A DNA stretch of 38,202 nt, from positions 1 through 38,202 of the forward strand of contig JAISQK010000135.1 of NCBI GenBank assembly GCA_031274255.1. The letters run 5' to 3'. The stretch's first letter is position 1, and each line of letters opens with the position of its first letter. This document shows, piece after piece, positions 26,028 through 33,506 of the stretch. The position numbers were made by a program, and so were the translations under genes. Below the pieces are notes generated by a model. That model ran no database searches. It saw only the letters and a program-made list of their open reading frames with translations, and was not told the origin of the DNA. Source of the stretch: Planctomycetaceae bacterium. Lineage in GTDB: Bacteria; Planctomycetota; Planctomycetia; Pirellulales; Thermoguttaceae.

Positions 26028-27407
26028 TCACATGATCAGTTCGAAGTTTTCTTCAGGAGCGTCGCGGTCCAGACGGTCCATCAGAATGTTCAGGATTTTC
26101 AGCAGCAATTGCAGACTTCCGCGATAACCGGTCATCGGCACATACGACTGACCGATACGGTCGTAAATCGGGAATCCCATCCGTAAGAGCGGAATGTCCA
26201 TGTCGCGGCACATATATTTACAGTAGGTGTTACCGACAATCAGGTCCGGTTTGTCCGCCATGACCAATTGTTGGAACATGAACATGTCGCACTGCAAACC
26301 GGACCGGACCGTTACCTTTTCTCCGCAGATTTCGCGGATACGGTCTTCAAACCTGAATTTTCCGGACGGTGTTCCGGTGAGGACATGCAGCACCTCCATT
26401 CCGGCGTCTTTACAGAATTGAGCCATGGAAATCAGAATATCCGGGTCGCCCATCAGAGAGACTTTTTTACCATAGGTGTACTGGCACATATCGCACAACA
26501 CGTCAACCAGCTGACCACGTTCCACACGTAATGATTCCGGCACGGAAACGCCGGCGGCTTTACGGAGTGTATCGACAAACGCATCCGTGGCCGTGATTCC
26601 GAGAGGAATATCGACGATTTTGAACGGCACTTTGCATTGCGTGTCCAGGAGTTTGGCAGCAGCCTGGGCACCGTAAAGTCCGATGGCAATCGCATAATCG
26701 GAATCGCCGGATGCTTCAATCCATTCCTTTTTACAGCCTCCTTTGGGATACATGCGGAATTTGCCGTCGAGCGGACCGTTGACGACATCGCTGGTATCGG
26801 GGTACATGATGTAGGGAACATCCATTTCCGCAGCGATAGATTTGATTTCCGTCATGTCGCTTGGTTCGAGGAATGACGGAATCAATGTGATTCTGCCGTT
26901 TTTCCGGCCGGTCTTTTTGGCGAAATACTTGACCATCGCCGCGGCCATATTGGCGTAGCCAGTCACATGCGATCCGGTGAAAGACGGTGTGTTCGCATGA
27001 ATAACGATTTTCCCTTCGGGAATTTTTTTCTCTTCATACGCTTTTTTGATGATTTGCACCATATCATCGCCGATCACCTCCGAGAGACACGTTGTGTTGA
27101 CCGCCACAATGTCCGGATTGTAAAGCGTGAAAATATTATTGAACGCTTCGAGCAGGTTTGCCTGTCCGCCGAAAACCGAGGAACCTTCCGAAAAGGAGGA
27201 AGTGGAGGCCATAATCGGGTCGTTATAGTGCCGCGTCAGACTGCTGCGGTGATACGCGCAACATCCTTGTGAACCGTGACTGTGCGGTAAACAATTATGA
27301 ATTCCGAGTGCGGCATACATCGCACCGATAGGCTGACAGGTCTTGGCCGGATTGATCGTCAAGGCGTTCCTCTCGGAAAGCCCCGGCGGTGTGTGTCGAA
27401 GAAGCAT
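26028..27407 (-). CDS. nifK: Mo-nitrogenase MoFe protein, beta chain
   Basis: NifK forms the alpha2-beta2 dinitrogenase with NifD and shares the P-cluster. The P-cluster ligands are visible as Cys24 (KTCQPIGAMYAALG), Cys49 (HGSQGCC) and Cys107 (NTTCLSEVIGDD), with Ser146 in PSFTGSHVTG at the position of the redox-linked serine. The text matches NifK rather than NifN, AnfK or VnfK. The short N-terminus fits anaerobe-type proteins. I place the start at the ATG at 27407 because GAAGGAAAG lies just upstream; a TTG at 27443 would add 12 residues without a good site. At 459 residues it is full length. No nifD or nifH flanks it, and a sigma-54-type element lies upstream. Confidence 0.93.
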   Translation of the reverse strand: MLLRHTPPGLSERNALTINPAKTCQPIGAMYAALGIHNCLPHSHGSQGCCAYHRSSLTRHYNDPIMASTSSFSEGSSVFGGQANLLEAFNNIFTLYNPDIVAVNTTCLSEVIGDDMVQIIKKAYEEKKIPEGKIVIHANTPSFTGSHVTGYANMAAAMVKYFAKKTGRKNGRITLIPSFLEPSDMTEIKSIAAEMDVPYIMYPDTSDVVNGPLDGKFRMYPKGGCKKEWIEASGDSDYAIAIGLYGAQAAAKLLDTQCKVPFKIVDIPLGITATDAFVDTLRKAAGVSVPESLRVERGQLVDVLCDMCQYTYGKKVSLMGDPDILISMAQFCKDAGMEVLHVLTGTPSGKFRFEDRIREICGEKVTVRSGLQCDMFMFQQLVMADKPDLIVGNTYCKYMCRDMDIPLLRMGFPIYDRIGQSYVPMTGYRGSLQLLLKILNILMDRLDRDAPEENFELIM

Positions 27408-27521
27408 CTCTCTTTCCTTCTGAATAGGAGTGTAAGTAGGCAATGTGTTTCATGCGGTGAATCCTTTGTCTCCGACGGCAGGGTATTCCCGTCGGTGCCA
27501 TGAATTGTTGTAACTCATCTA

Positions 27522-27537
27522 TGCAATATCTATGCCA
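27522..27537 (-). promoter_or_regulatory. Sigma-54 (-24/-12) promoter of nifK
   Basis: On the minus strand the sequence is TGGCATA-gata-TTGCA, one mismatch from the consensus TGGCACR-N4-TTGCW. It lies about 115 nt before the nifK start at 27407. nif genes are commonly sigma-54 dependent, which raises confidence. Confidence 0.72.
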
Positions 27538-27548
27538 GACACCTGGCA
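27533..27548. promoter_or_regulatory. Inverted repeat over the nifK -24 element
   Basis: TGCCAG-acac-CTGGCA is a perfect 6-bp inverted repeat whose left arm contains the -24 TGGCA of the nifK promoter. It could be an operator that blocks sigma-54 polymerase, or chance symmetry of the promoter motif. Confidence 0.35.
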
Positions 27549-27822
27549 GACCGCTATTTTGTTCGGTGCGGCTGTCACTTTCAGGAATTATCAGCGGAAT
27601 CTGATGTCTTTGCCTTTCTGAAAAACTACAAAATCGTAAAACGGCACTTGCTCATACAAAAATGTAGAATTCGGAAAAAAGAAAAATTTCCCGACATCTT
27701 TGCAATAAGAGGAATTTTGGCGCAATTATAGAAAGGACGATTTTGTCTGAAGATAACAAGCTTTTCAAGCGGCTCTGTTTGTTCAGATGCCGGATTTTTG
27801 GAAATCTGAAAAAAGTAATGTT

Positions 27823-27838
27823 TGGCATGTTTTTTGCT
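27823..27838 (+). promoter_or_regulatory. Sigma-54 (-24/-12) promoter facing the DUF4175-like gene
   Basis: TGGCATG-tttt-TTGCT matches the -24/-12 consensus with one mismatch. It lies about 150 nt before the ATG at 27988 and is divergent from the nifK promoter. The 284 nt between the two elements is AT-rich. I found no TGT-N10-ACA NifA site in it. Confidence 0.6.
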
Positions 27839-27987
27839 TCGCATTTTAGGAGTAATAAATATCATCCTTCCAATGTTTTTCAAGCGGTCTTGCGTGACGC
27901 GGAAAAAAATGTCAAAATAGGAATGTACGGGACACCGTTATAAAACTTCATTTATCGACTCCTGTTTTACGCTCGACGTAGTTTTCC

Positions 27988-30900
27988 ATGTCACAGTCAC
28001 AATCCCCCAACCTATCCGGCGACGATCAGCAAATCATCCTCCGGAGGATCAATCAGATTCGCCGTGAAGTGAAACGGGTTGAACTCATCACAACTCTGGT
28101 CGTACTGCTGACTTGTCTGCTCGGTTTTTTCATGGTGTCAATGATACTCGACCATTGGATTTTCCGTTCGGGAACGCCGATAGGATACCGCGTTGTTCTC
28201 ATTTCAGGATTTCTGCTCGGCGGTGTTACGTATTTCATTCTGAGACTTTTACCACTGTTACGATTTTCCGTCAATCCGGCATACGCGGCGAAGATTCTGG
28301 AAAACAGTCATCCGGAAATGAAGAACCGGCTTCTGAACTGGGTTTTTTTGAAACAGGAAAAGCGGAGTTCGCTTCCCAACCTGCTTGAGCGGCACATCCT
28401 TGACGGCATAGACCGTGAAGCGGCGGTCAATCTGACCAGGATTCCGCCGGAGTTGATTGTTGACCACCGTCAAGCGGTTCGTTGGGGGATTGGTTTCACG
28501 GTTTTACTGGCGTTTTTTTTCCTGTACACCGTCTTCTCGCCGAAAAGTCCGATGGACTCGATCGTTCGGACCGTCAATCCGTTCACTTCGGTGGCGGCGC
28601 CGCAAAGTATTGTCATTAAAGAAGTTTCTCCGGGAGACATCACGGTGTTTCAAGGGGAATCGACGCAAATCACCGCCCGGCTCGACCGTGCGACCAAGTT
28701 TCCGGTCCATGTCGTTTATTCCACCAACGACGGTCGGTTCGTCGAACAGAGACTCCCCATGACGGCCAAAGAGGACAGTTATCATTTTGAGACGCGGTTT
28801 CCGCCGGGAAAAAAAGGATTTGAAGAAAGTCTTGTCTATTGGATTGAAGCGGGAAACAGCCGTTCGAAATCGTGGAACGTCACGGTTCGTCCTGCGGTTT
28901 ATCTGGAAACCAAAGCGGTGGAGTACCGTTTCCCGGAATATACCGGTCTGACCCTGCAACGCGTCGAAAATACCGGCGACATTCAGGCACTCGAAGGAAC
29001 CGAAGTGACACTGTATGCGGAGTCGAATGTGCCGCTCGGTCAGGCGGAAATTCTGTTCGACGGAAAACCGGACAAAACGGCCTCAATGACCATTTCGCCG
29101 GAACATCCGATGCAGGCAACCTTTACGTTCACGCTGCAGTGTGATCCCGCGAATCCTGAAAAGCCGCTTTTCTCAACATATACGCTCCGATGCCGCGACA
29201 AAGAAAAAAACGCCAATCCGCAGCCGGTGTACTACACAGTGAACATGATCCGTGATCTGCCGCCGGGGATCCGTTGGATTGATGAAGAGAAACTCCCGAA
29301 GGATGTGCCGCTCAACTCGCTGCTTTCTTTTCAAGCGGAAGCGGAAGATCCTGATTTCGGATTGCGGAATGTGCGGCTCAGAGCGAGCAAAATCGAACAA
29401 GGCGACAATCCGGCGGACATTCTCAATCAACCGTTTCCATCGGTCGAGCTGCTGACCGAACCTCATGCGGAAAAAGTCACTTTAGAAGGAAACATTTCGC
29501 CGCAGAAACTTGGTCTGAAGCCGGGGGACCGTGTTGATTATTTCGTGGAAGCCGCCGACACAAAACTTCCTGAAGCAAACATCACCGGCAGTTCCCTCAA
29601 GAGCTTTTTCGTCACCGACCCGGTCGACAATCCCAATCCGCAAAAGGATGCTCAGAATCAGTCCCCCAATCAGAACCCGCAGGGAAAAGAAGACGACTCC
29701 CAAAATCAGAGTGATCGTCAGAATAACGGCGGCGATCAAGGAAACAGCGGCGGAGAGAAAAGTCAAGGAGAAAAAGAAGAACAGGATAAAGGCGGTGAAA
29801 AGGAGAACTCCGGTCAACAGAATGGAAACCCAAACGGCTCCAATCCGCCGCAGCAAGGTGACCCCAATTCCGGCGGACAGCAAGAAAATCCTCCGCAAGA
29901 CACACAGCAATCGAATGATCCGGCGAAAGGCGGACAATCCGGTCAAGACAGTCAAAATTCGACGGAGGACGCCGACGGAGGACCGTCCCAATCCCAACAA
30001 AGGGAGGGAAACAAAGACGGCGACGGGGAATGCAGCGGAAATGTCGAAGAAAAAACGGCAAATGGGGAAAACAACAATGAAACCGGTGACACCGCCGAGC
30101 CGCAAAAACGTGAGAAACCCATTGACGGCGAGAGTAATCCGGGGGATGTTTTCCGTGAGGCTGTCAAACGGATGAAGGAAAAAGGGGAATATCCCGATGA
30201 TCCGATTGCTCAAAAGCCGTCCTCATCAGATGACCGAACGGAAAAAGAGCAACCTTCCGAAAAACAGGATGATTTGCCGCAGTCTCCAACACCGCAAGGA
30301 GAAAAAACATCGAAAGAGGGAACGCAGGATGTTCACGATAATGGGCCTTCCCTGGATGACCGCAAAACGGAGGAAGGAACCCCGCCGCAAGAGCGTCCGA
30401 AACAGCAGGGCGAAGATTCCCATGACCGCAGTCCCGCCGATGCTTATAACGCCAAACAAGGGGACAACTCCGGTACGAAACCTCTTGACCCGTCGGAAAA
30501 GGACAAGCCGATCTACACCGACCCGAACGATGCGGGCAAGAAAAATCCGAATCAAGGCAATCAGCCGTCCGATGGTGAGGGGCAAAATCCCGACGAATGG
30601 AACATGGAAAATCCTCCGAAAGGAGGAACGCCGAAAGAGCCGCAATCAGGGGAGCAAAAGTCTGATTTACCGGAAAATCCGCCTTCGCAAAAACCGAAGG
30701 AAAAGCCGGAAAACGGTTCCCAGCCGACAGCAGGAGATCCCTCCAAGTCCGCTTCCGACCCGCAATCGTCACCGGAGGAAAACGCTTTGACGCCGCAAAA
30801 TCCGCAGAATAACAACAAACATCGCGGTTCAGGAGCACCGCCTGACGGTAACGGTCAGGAGGATGCCGCTGTTCAAAACGCAAAAGATCCGAATCTGGAA

Positions 30901-31305
30901 TATACGGAAAAGGCCACTTCACTGGTGATTGATTATCTCGACAAGGAACTCGGCAAACAGCAGCCGGATCAAAAACTCCTTGACAAACTCGGCTGGTCAA
31001 AAGAAGACCTGAACCGTTTTGTGAGCCGGTGGAAAGAAATGCAAAGTCAAGCGTCTCAGGCACCGAAAAACTCCAAAGAGTCAAAAGAGTGGCTCGACAC
31101 GTTGCGAAATATCGGGCGGCTTGCTCCGAAAACGACGGAGCAAATCCGTGATGTTCAACGGAAGACTTCCACCGCGGCGGAATCACAGCGTTACGTACCG
31201 CCTGCCAAATGGCGTGACCGCGCGGAAGCGTATTCCCAGGGACTCAGTGGAGGAACTTCTTCGCACGGGAACTCTTCTTCCACCGGAGCAAAGACTCCGC
31301 CGTGA
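27988..31305 (+). CDS. DUF4175-like membrane protein with a long low-complexity tail
   Basis: An 1105-residue protein. Two membrane helices lie near residues 33-55 and 66-88 and a third near 163-181. A periplasmic region of beta-sandwich type follows to about residue 550 (VSPGDITVFQGESTQITARL, VEYRFPEYTGLTLQ, GDRVDYFVEAAD). Residues about 550-960 are almost pure Gly/Asn/Gln/Pro/Ser/Glu/Lys. The C-terminal 120 residues are folded-looking (VIDYLDKELGKQQPDQKLLDKLGWSKEDL). Planctomycetes carry such proteins, often near MoxR and von Willebrand-type genes, but none are here. The function is unknown, probably envelope related. A -24/-12 element lies upstream. Confidence 0.75.
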   Translation: MSQSQSPNLSGDDQQIILRRINQIRREVKRVELITTLVVLLTCLLGFFMVSMILDHWIFRSGTPIGYRVVLISGFLLGGVTYFILRLLPLLRFSVNPAYAAKILENSHPEMKNRLLNWVFLKQEKRSSLPNLLERHILDGIDREAAVNLTRIPPELIVDHRQAVRWGIGFTVLLAFFFLYTVFSPKSPMDSIVRTVNPFTSVAAPQSIVIKEVSPGDITVFQGESTQITARLDRATKFPVHVVYSTNDGRFVEQRLPMTAKEDSYHFETRFPPGKKGFEESLVYWIEAGNSRSKSWNVTVRPAVYLETKAVEYRFPEYTGLTLQRVENTGDIQALEGTEVTLYAESNVPLGQAEILFDGKPDKTASMTISPEHPMQATFTFTLQCDPANPEKPLFSTYTLRCRDKEKNANPQPVYYTVNMIRDLPPGIRWIDEEKLPKDVPLNSLLSFQAEAEDPDFGLRNVRLRASKIEQGDNPADILNQPFPSVELLTEPHAEKVTLEGNISPQKLGLKPGDRVDYFVEAADTKLPEANITGSSLKSFFVTDPVDNPNPQKDAQNQSPNQNPQGKEDDSQNQSDRQNNGGDQGNSGGEKSQGEKEEQDKGGEKENSGQQNGNPNGSNPPQQGDPNSGGQQENPPQDTQQSNDPAKGGQSGQDSQNSTEDADGGPSQSQQREGNKDGDGECSGNVEEKTANGENNNETGDTAEPQKREKPIDGESNPGDVFREAVKRMKEKGEYPDDPIAQKPSSSDDRTEKEQPSEKQDDLPQSPTPQGEKTSKEGTQDVHDNGPSLDDRKTEEGTPPQERPKQQGEDSHDRSPADAYNAKQGDNSGTKPLDPSEKDKPIYTDPNDAGKKNPNQGNQPSDGEGQNPDEWNMENPPKGGTPKEPQSGEQKSDLPENPPSQKPKEKPENGSQPTAGDPSKSASDPQSSPEENALTPQNPQNNNKHRGSGAPPDGNGQEDAAVQNAKDPNLEYTEKATSLVIDYLDKELGKQQPDQKLLDKLGWSKEDLNRFVSRWKEMQSQASQAPKNSKESKEWLDTLRNIGRLAPKTTEQIRDVQRKTSTAAESQRYVPPAKWRDRAEAYSQGLSGGTSSHGNSSSTGAKTPP

Positions 31306-31375
31306 CCGCGATCAAACGGGCAGACACATCGGCCTGCCCCTGCGGAAACGGAAAAAATACCTGTTAAACGCTAAA

Positions 31376-31396
31376 ACGCCGTTTTTAAAACGGCGT
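31376..31396. terminator. Bidirectional terminator hairpin
   Basis: ACGCCGTTTT pairs with AAAACGGCGT around one base, so in practice a 6-bp GC-rich stem with an A/T-rich top. It lies between the convergent DUF4175-like and prepilin genes, 71 nt and 25 nt from their stops. Confidence 0.6.
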
Positions 31397-31420
31397 CTTG
31401 TGACAACGGTAAAGTCTTCC

Positions 31421-32629
31421 TTATGGAACAGCAACACTTTCACCGCCGGCACGGGTTGCAAAACTTCCCCAAATACCGTAAATAGATGGTCCTGTATAAT
31501 GCTGCGGATCACTTTTAGAAGGGGAATAACCGGAAACAGCAACTTCAAGAGTTGTATCAAGGGTGCTGTTATTCAGATTTTGTGTTTGAACCGTTTCGGA
31601 AACAAAACGTACAGAGCCATCTGCAACAGCAGCATTGACGCCGCCGGTGTGTTCACTGCTTGCCGAAATCAATGAGACACCACCTTCCGTATCAGTACTG
31701 CCGGAACAATTGGGCGAATTTGGCGGCAAAATCGCATGGAATTGAGTATAAGGTGAGTGAGCATCCCCCCAACGGCGGCCAATCCCGGCACTACCGGTAC
31801 AGTAATCACCACTAAACGTACCGTTACCGGCTCTTCGTGCCAAACAAGGTCCCGGTATACCAAAATGAGTCCAACCCCTAGTCACATTAGCGGCCACTCC
31901 ACCCTTGATTTTGTTGGAGCCGCTCGTTGTGGAAGCAATCACTGCTTCAGAGAATATCATGGTGTTACTTGTACCGTCGGAAATCCCTTCAAGACCATAG
32001 GTTGCCTGTTTAGCTCCGTTAAGACCAATAGCCCCGCGTGCTTCATCATTATTCCAAGGCTGCCAGAAATCACTGACGCAAGCCCGGTAACTACAGAAAC
32101 CAAGATCAGTGGCACCAGCTTTGGCTCCTGATGAAGGACACATAACCGCCGATAATTTGGTTCTCCAGGGAGAATCCGCACCGGTGTCTGTCGTTCCGTC
32201 CCACGGTTTGCAAAGTCTGTCATTGACAGTCGTTTTGGTCGTGTTCAGACCTGTATCCGCGTTCTCCACGATAACAGCATAAAGTGCGGTTTGTTCAATA
32301 TATGGGAGCAACACGCAAACGTAACTCAATCGATCGCGGTAGGCATAATCCCCCCAACCGTTTTTAGCCCTCATATCAACCGCCAGACCTTTCTGATGTC
32401 CCGCAGAGGGCAAAAGTTTTGTAGCGTCCGCAAAAGTATGCACCGCAAGCCCAAGTTGTTTGAGATTATTGGAACACTGCATTCGGCGTGCAGCCTCACG
32501 TGCGGCTTGAACAGCCGGCATAAGAAGAGCAATCAAAATACCAATGATTGCAATCACCACAAGAAGCTCCACCAAGGTGAAAGCCGCTCTAGAACAGTAC
32601 AGGCAGCCCCCCCCCCCCCATTTTAACAT
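31421..32629 (-). CDS. DUF1559 prepilin-like secreted protein
   Basis: The N-terminus carries a type IV pilin-like signal, [22 protein letters not shown], which prepilin peptidase would cut before Phe. The C-terminal DUF1559 motif H-X9-DG is present ([15 protein letters not shown]). These are pseudopilin-like proteins very numerous in planctomycetes; their role is not settled. The uninterrupted frame begins at the ATG at 32629, which has no ribosome site. A much better start, the ATG at 32648 after AAGGTGA, reads [10 protein letters not shown] and then a 13-G tract; with 13 G it goes out of frame and stops, while with 12 or 15 G it would join the prepilin. The true product is probably about 408 residues. 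A lipoprotein gene precedes it. Confidence 0.88.
   Translation of the reverse strand: MLKWGGGGCLYCSRAAFTLVELLVVIAIIGILIALLMPAVQAAREAARRMQCSNNLKQLGLAVHTFADATKLLPSAGHQKGLAVDMRAKNGWGDYAYRDRLSYVCVLLPYIEQTALYAVIVENADTGLNTTKTTVNDRLCKPWDGTTDTGADSPWRTKLSAVMCPSSGAKAGATDLGFCSYRACVSDFWQPWNNDEARGAIGLNGAKQATYGLEGISDGTSNTMIFSEAVIASTTSGSNKIKGGVAANVTRGWTHFGIPGPCLARRAGNGTFSGDYCTGSAGIGRRWGDAHSPYTQFHAILPPNSPNCSGSTDTEGGVSLISASSEHTGGVNAAVADGSVRFVSETVQTQNLNNSTLDTTLEVAVSGYSPSKSDPQHYTGPSIYGIWGSFATRAGGESVAVP
32607..32619 (-). repeat. Homopolymer tract of 13 G at the 5' end of the prepilin gene
   Basis: It is read as C13 on the plus strand. Such tracts change length by slipped-strand pairing. Here the length sets whether the Shine-Dalgarno-linked ATG at 32648 is in frame with the prepilin. 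Confidence 0.9.
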
Positions 32630-32694
32630 TTTTCAATAGTTTTTTCATAAAATCACCTTTCCTAAAAAATGGAACACGAAATTAAACCGCAACA

Positions 32695-33159
32695 TTACGG
32701 TTTTGACAACAATTCGATATTATGTGTTTGTTTTCCTTTAACAACCGTATAAGTTAAAGGCGTTGTACTGGCGTTCGTATAAACTTTGGGGATAAGCTCT
32801 TTTTGTGTAACATAGTAAGGGCGTCCCTGACTATCTTTGGGAGCTTTAGGATCACCCTCTTTATACTCTGTGACTTCTACTTTGGTAAGAGTGATTTTAT
32901 ACTCCCCTTCCAAAGCTCCTTTTTCCGCGTCTCCGTTGATGGAGGAAAGCTTATACCCCCCCTTTTCATCCGAATAACCGTTAGCCGATTCCCCTGCCGT
33001 TCCAGATGGAATAAAAGTCAAAGTCACATTGGAAATGGGCAGACCATCAAGTGTGACAACACCTTCAACATACTCTGTTTTTAATCTTCGGCTTTTTTCA
33101 CATCCTGAAATACCAACCAATACTAACAAACACAAACTCCAAGCAATCATTTGTTTCAT
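32695..33159 (-). CDS. Lipoprotein with a carboxypeptidase-regulatory-like (transthyretin-type) domain
   Basis: A 154-residue protein with a lipoprotein signal (MIAWSLCLLVLVGISGC, Cys20). The mature part shows VEGVVTLDGLPISNVTLTFIPSG, the start of a small beta-sandwich seen in planctomycete lipoproteins that accompany DUF1559 genes. SDEKGGYKLSSINGDAEKGALEGEY follows, as in regulatory-like domains. The function is unknown; binding or surface anchoring is plausible. It precedes the prepilin gene by 46 nt on the same strand, so the two are likely one operon. Confidence 0.82.
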   Translation of the reverse strand: MKQMIAWSLCLLVLVGISGCEKSRRLKTEYVEGVVTLDGLPISNVTLTFIPSGTAGESANGYSDEKGGYKLSSINGDAEKGALEGEYKITLTKVEVTEYKEGDPKAPKDSQGRPYYVTQKELIPKVYTNASTTPLTYTVVKGKQTHNIELLSKP

Positions 33160-33506
33160 AAAATAACAGTTCTCCTCAATCTATTGTTGAAAATATTTTC
33201 ATATCATTATCCATAATCTTCCAGCCTATCCGGAAGTGTGATAACGATAAATACTATTCTACTACAATTGATTTATAAAGTAAAGAGCTGATTCTATAAA
33301 AAAGGAAAAATTCTCCAAAAATTTTCCTCCGCTCACGGAGTAGTAAACAGACCCATATTTTTAGCGGATTCTTTAAGCAATGTCGATTTATTGATTGCGT
33401 TTATTAATTCTGCAGTAAACATTGTTGCTTGACACGTTGCGGCAAGAACAGCCATTTCTCCAGATACCATTGCAGAATGACGGTGTACCGTATAAAATGA
33501 GACGCT
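33160..33506. other. AT-rich intergenic region upstream of recG
   Basis: This holds the start region of the lipoprotein-prepilin operon: on the minus strand GAGGAG lies 12 nt before the ATG, and TTGTAG/TTATCA spaced 17 nt are possible promoter hexamers. A minus-strand frame of about 45 residues (MVSGEMAVLAATCQATMF and on, ATG near 33468) has coding-like composition but no ribosome site, and I do not call it. Confidence 0.4.

Noticed and set aside
26028-27443. nifN, anfK or vnfK as the identity of the nitrogenase gene
   Set aside because: CQPIGAMYAALG, HGSQGCC and PSFTGSHVTG match NifK. NifN lacks the GSHVTG serine context, and AnfK/VnfK differ around the second Cys.
27540-27822. NifA enhancer sites (TGT-N10-ACA) for nifK
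   Set aside because: I checked each TGT on the plus strand; none has ACA at the right distance. The nearest is a 9-nt spacing near 27745.
27743-27943. A 66-residue frame with a TTG start between nifK and the DUF4175-like gene
   Set aside because: It contains the -24/-12 promoter element, has biased composition and resembles no family.
29482-30213. A hydrophobic 243-residue frame opposite the low-complexity tail
   Set aside because: It is the complement of Gly/Asn/Gln/Glu/Lys codons, which gives Leu/Ile/Phe/Val by base composition. It has no start signal.
33333-33468. A 45-residue minus-strand peptide gene
   Set aside because: Composition is coding-like but no ribosome site, homologue or conserved motif is visible. 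It may be a gene remnant.
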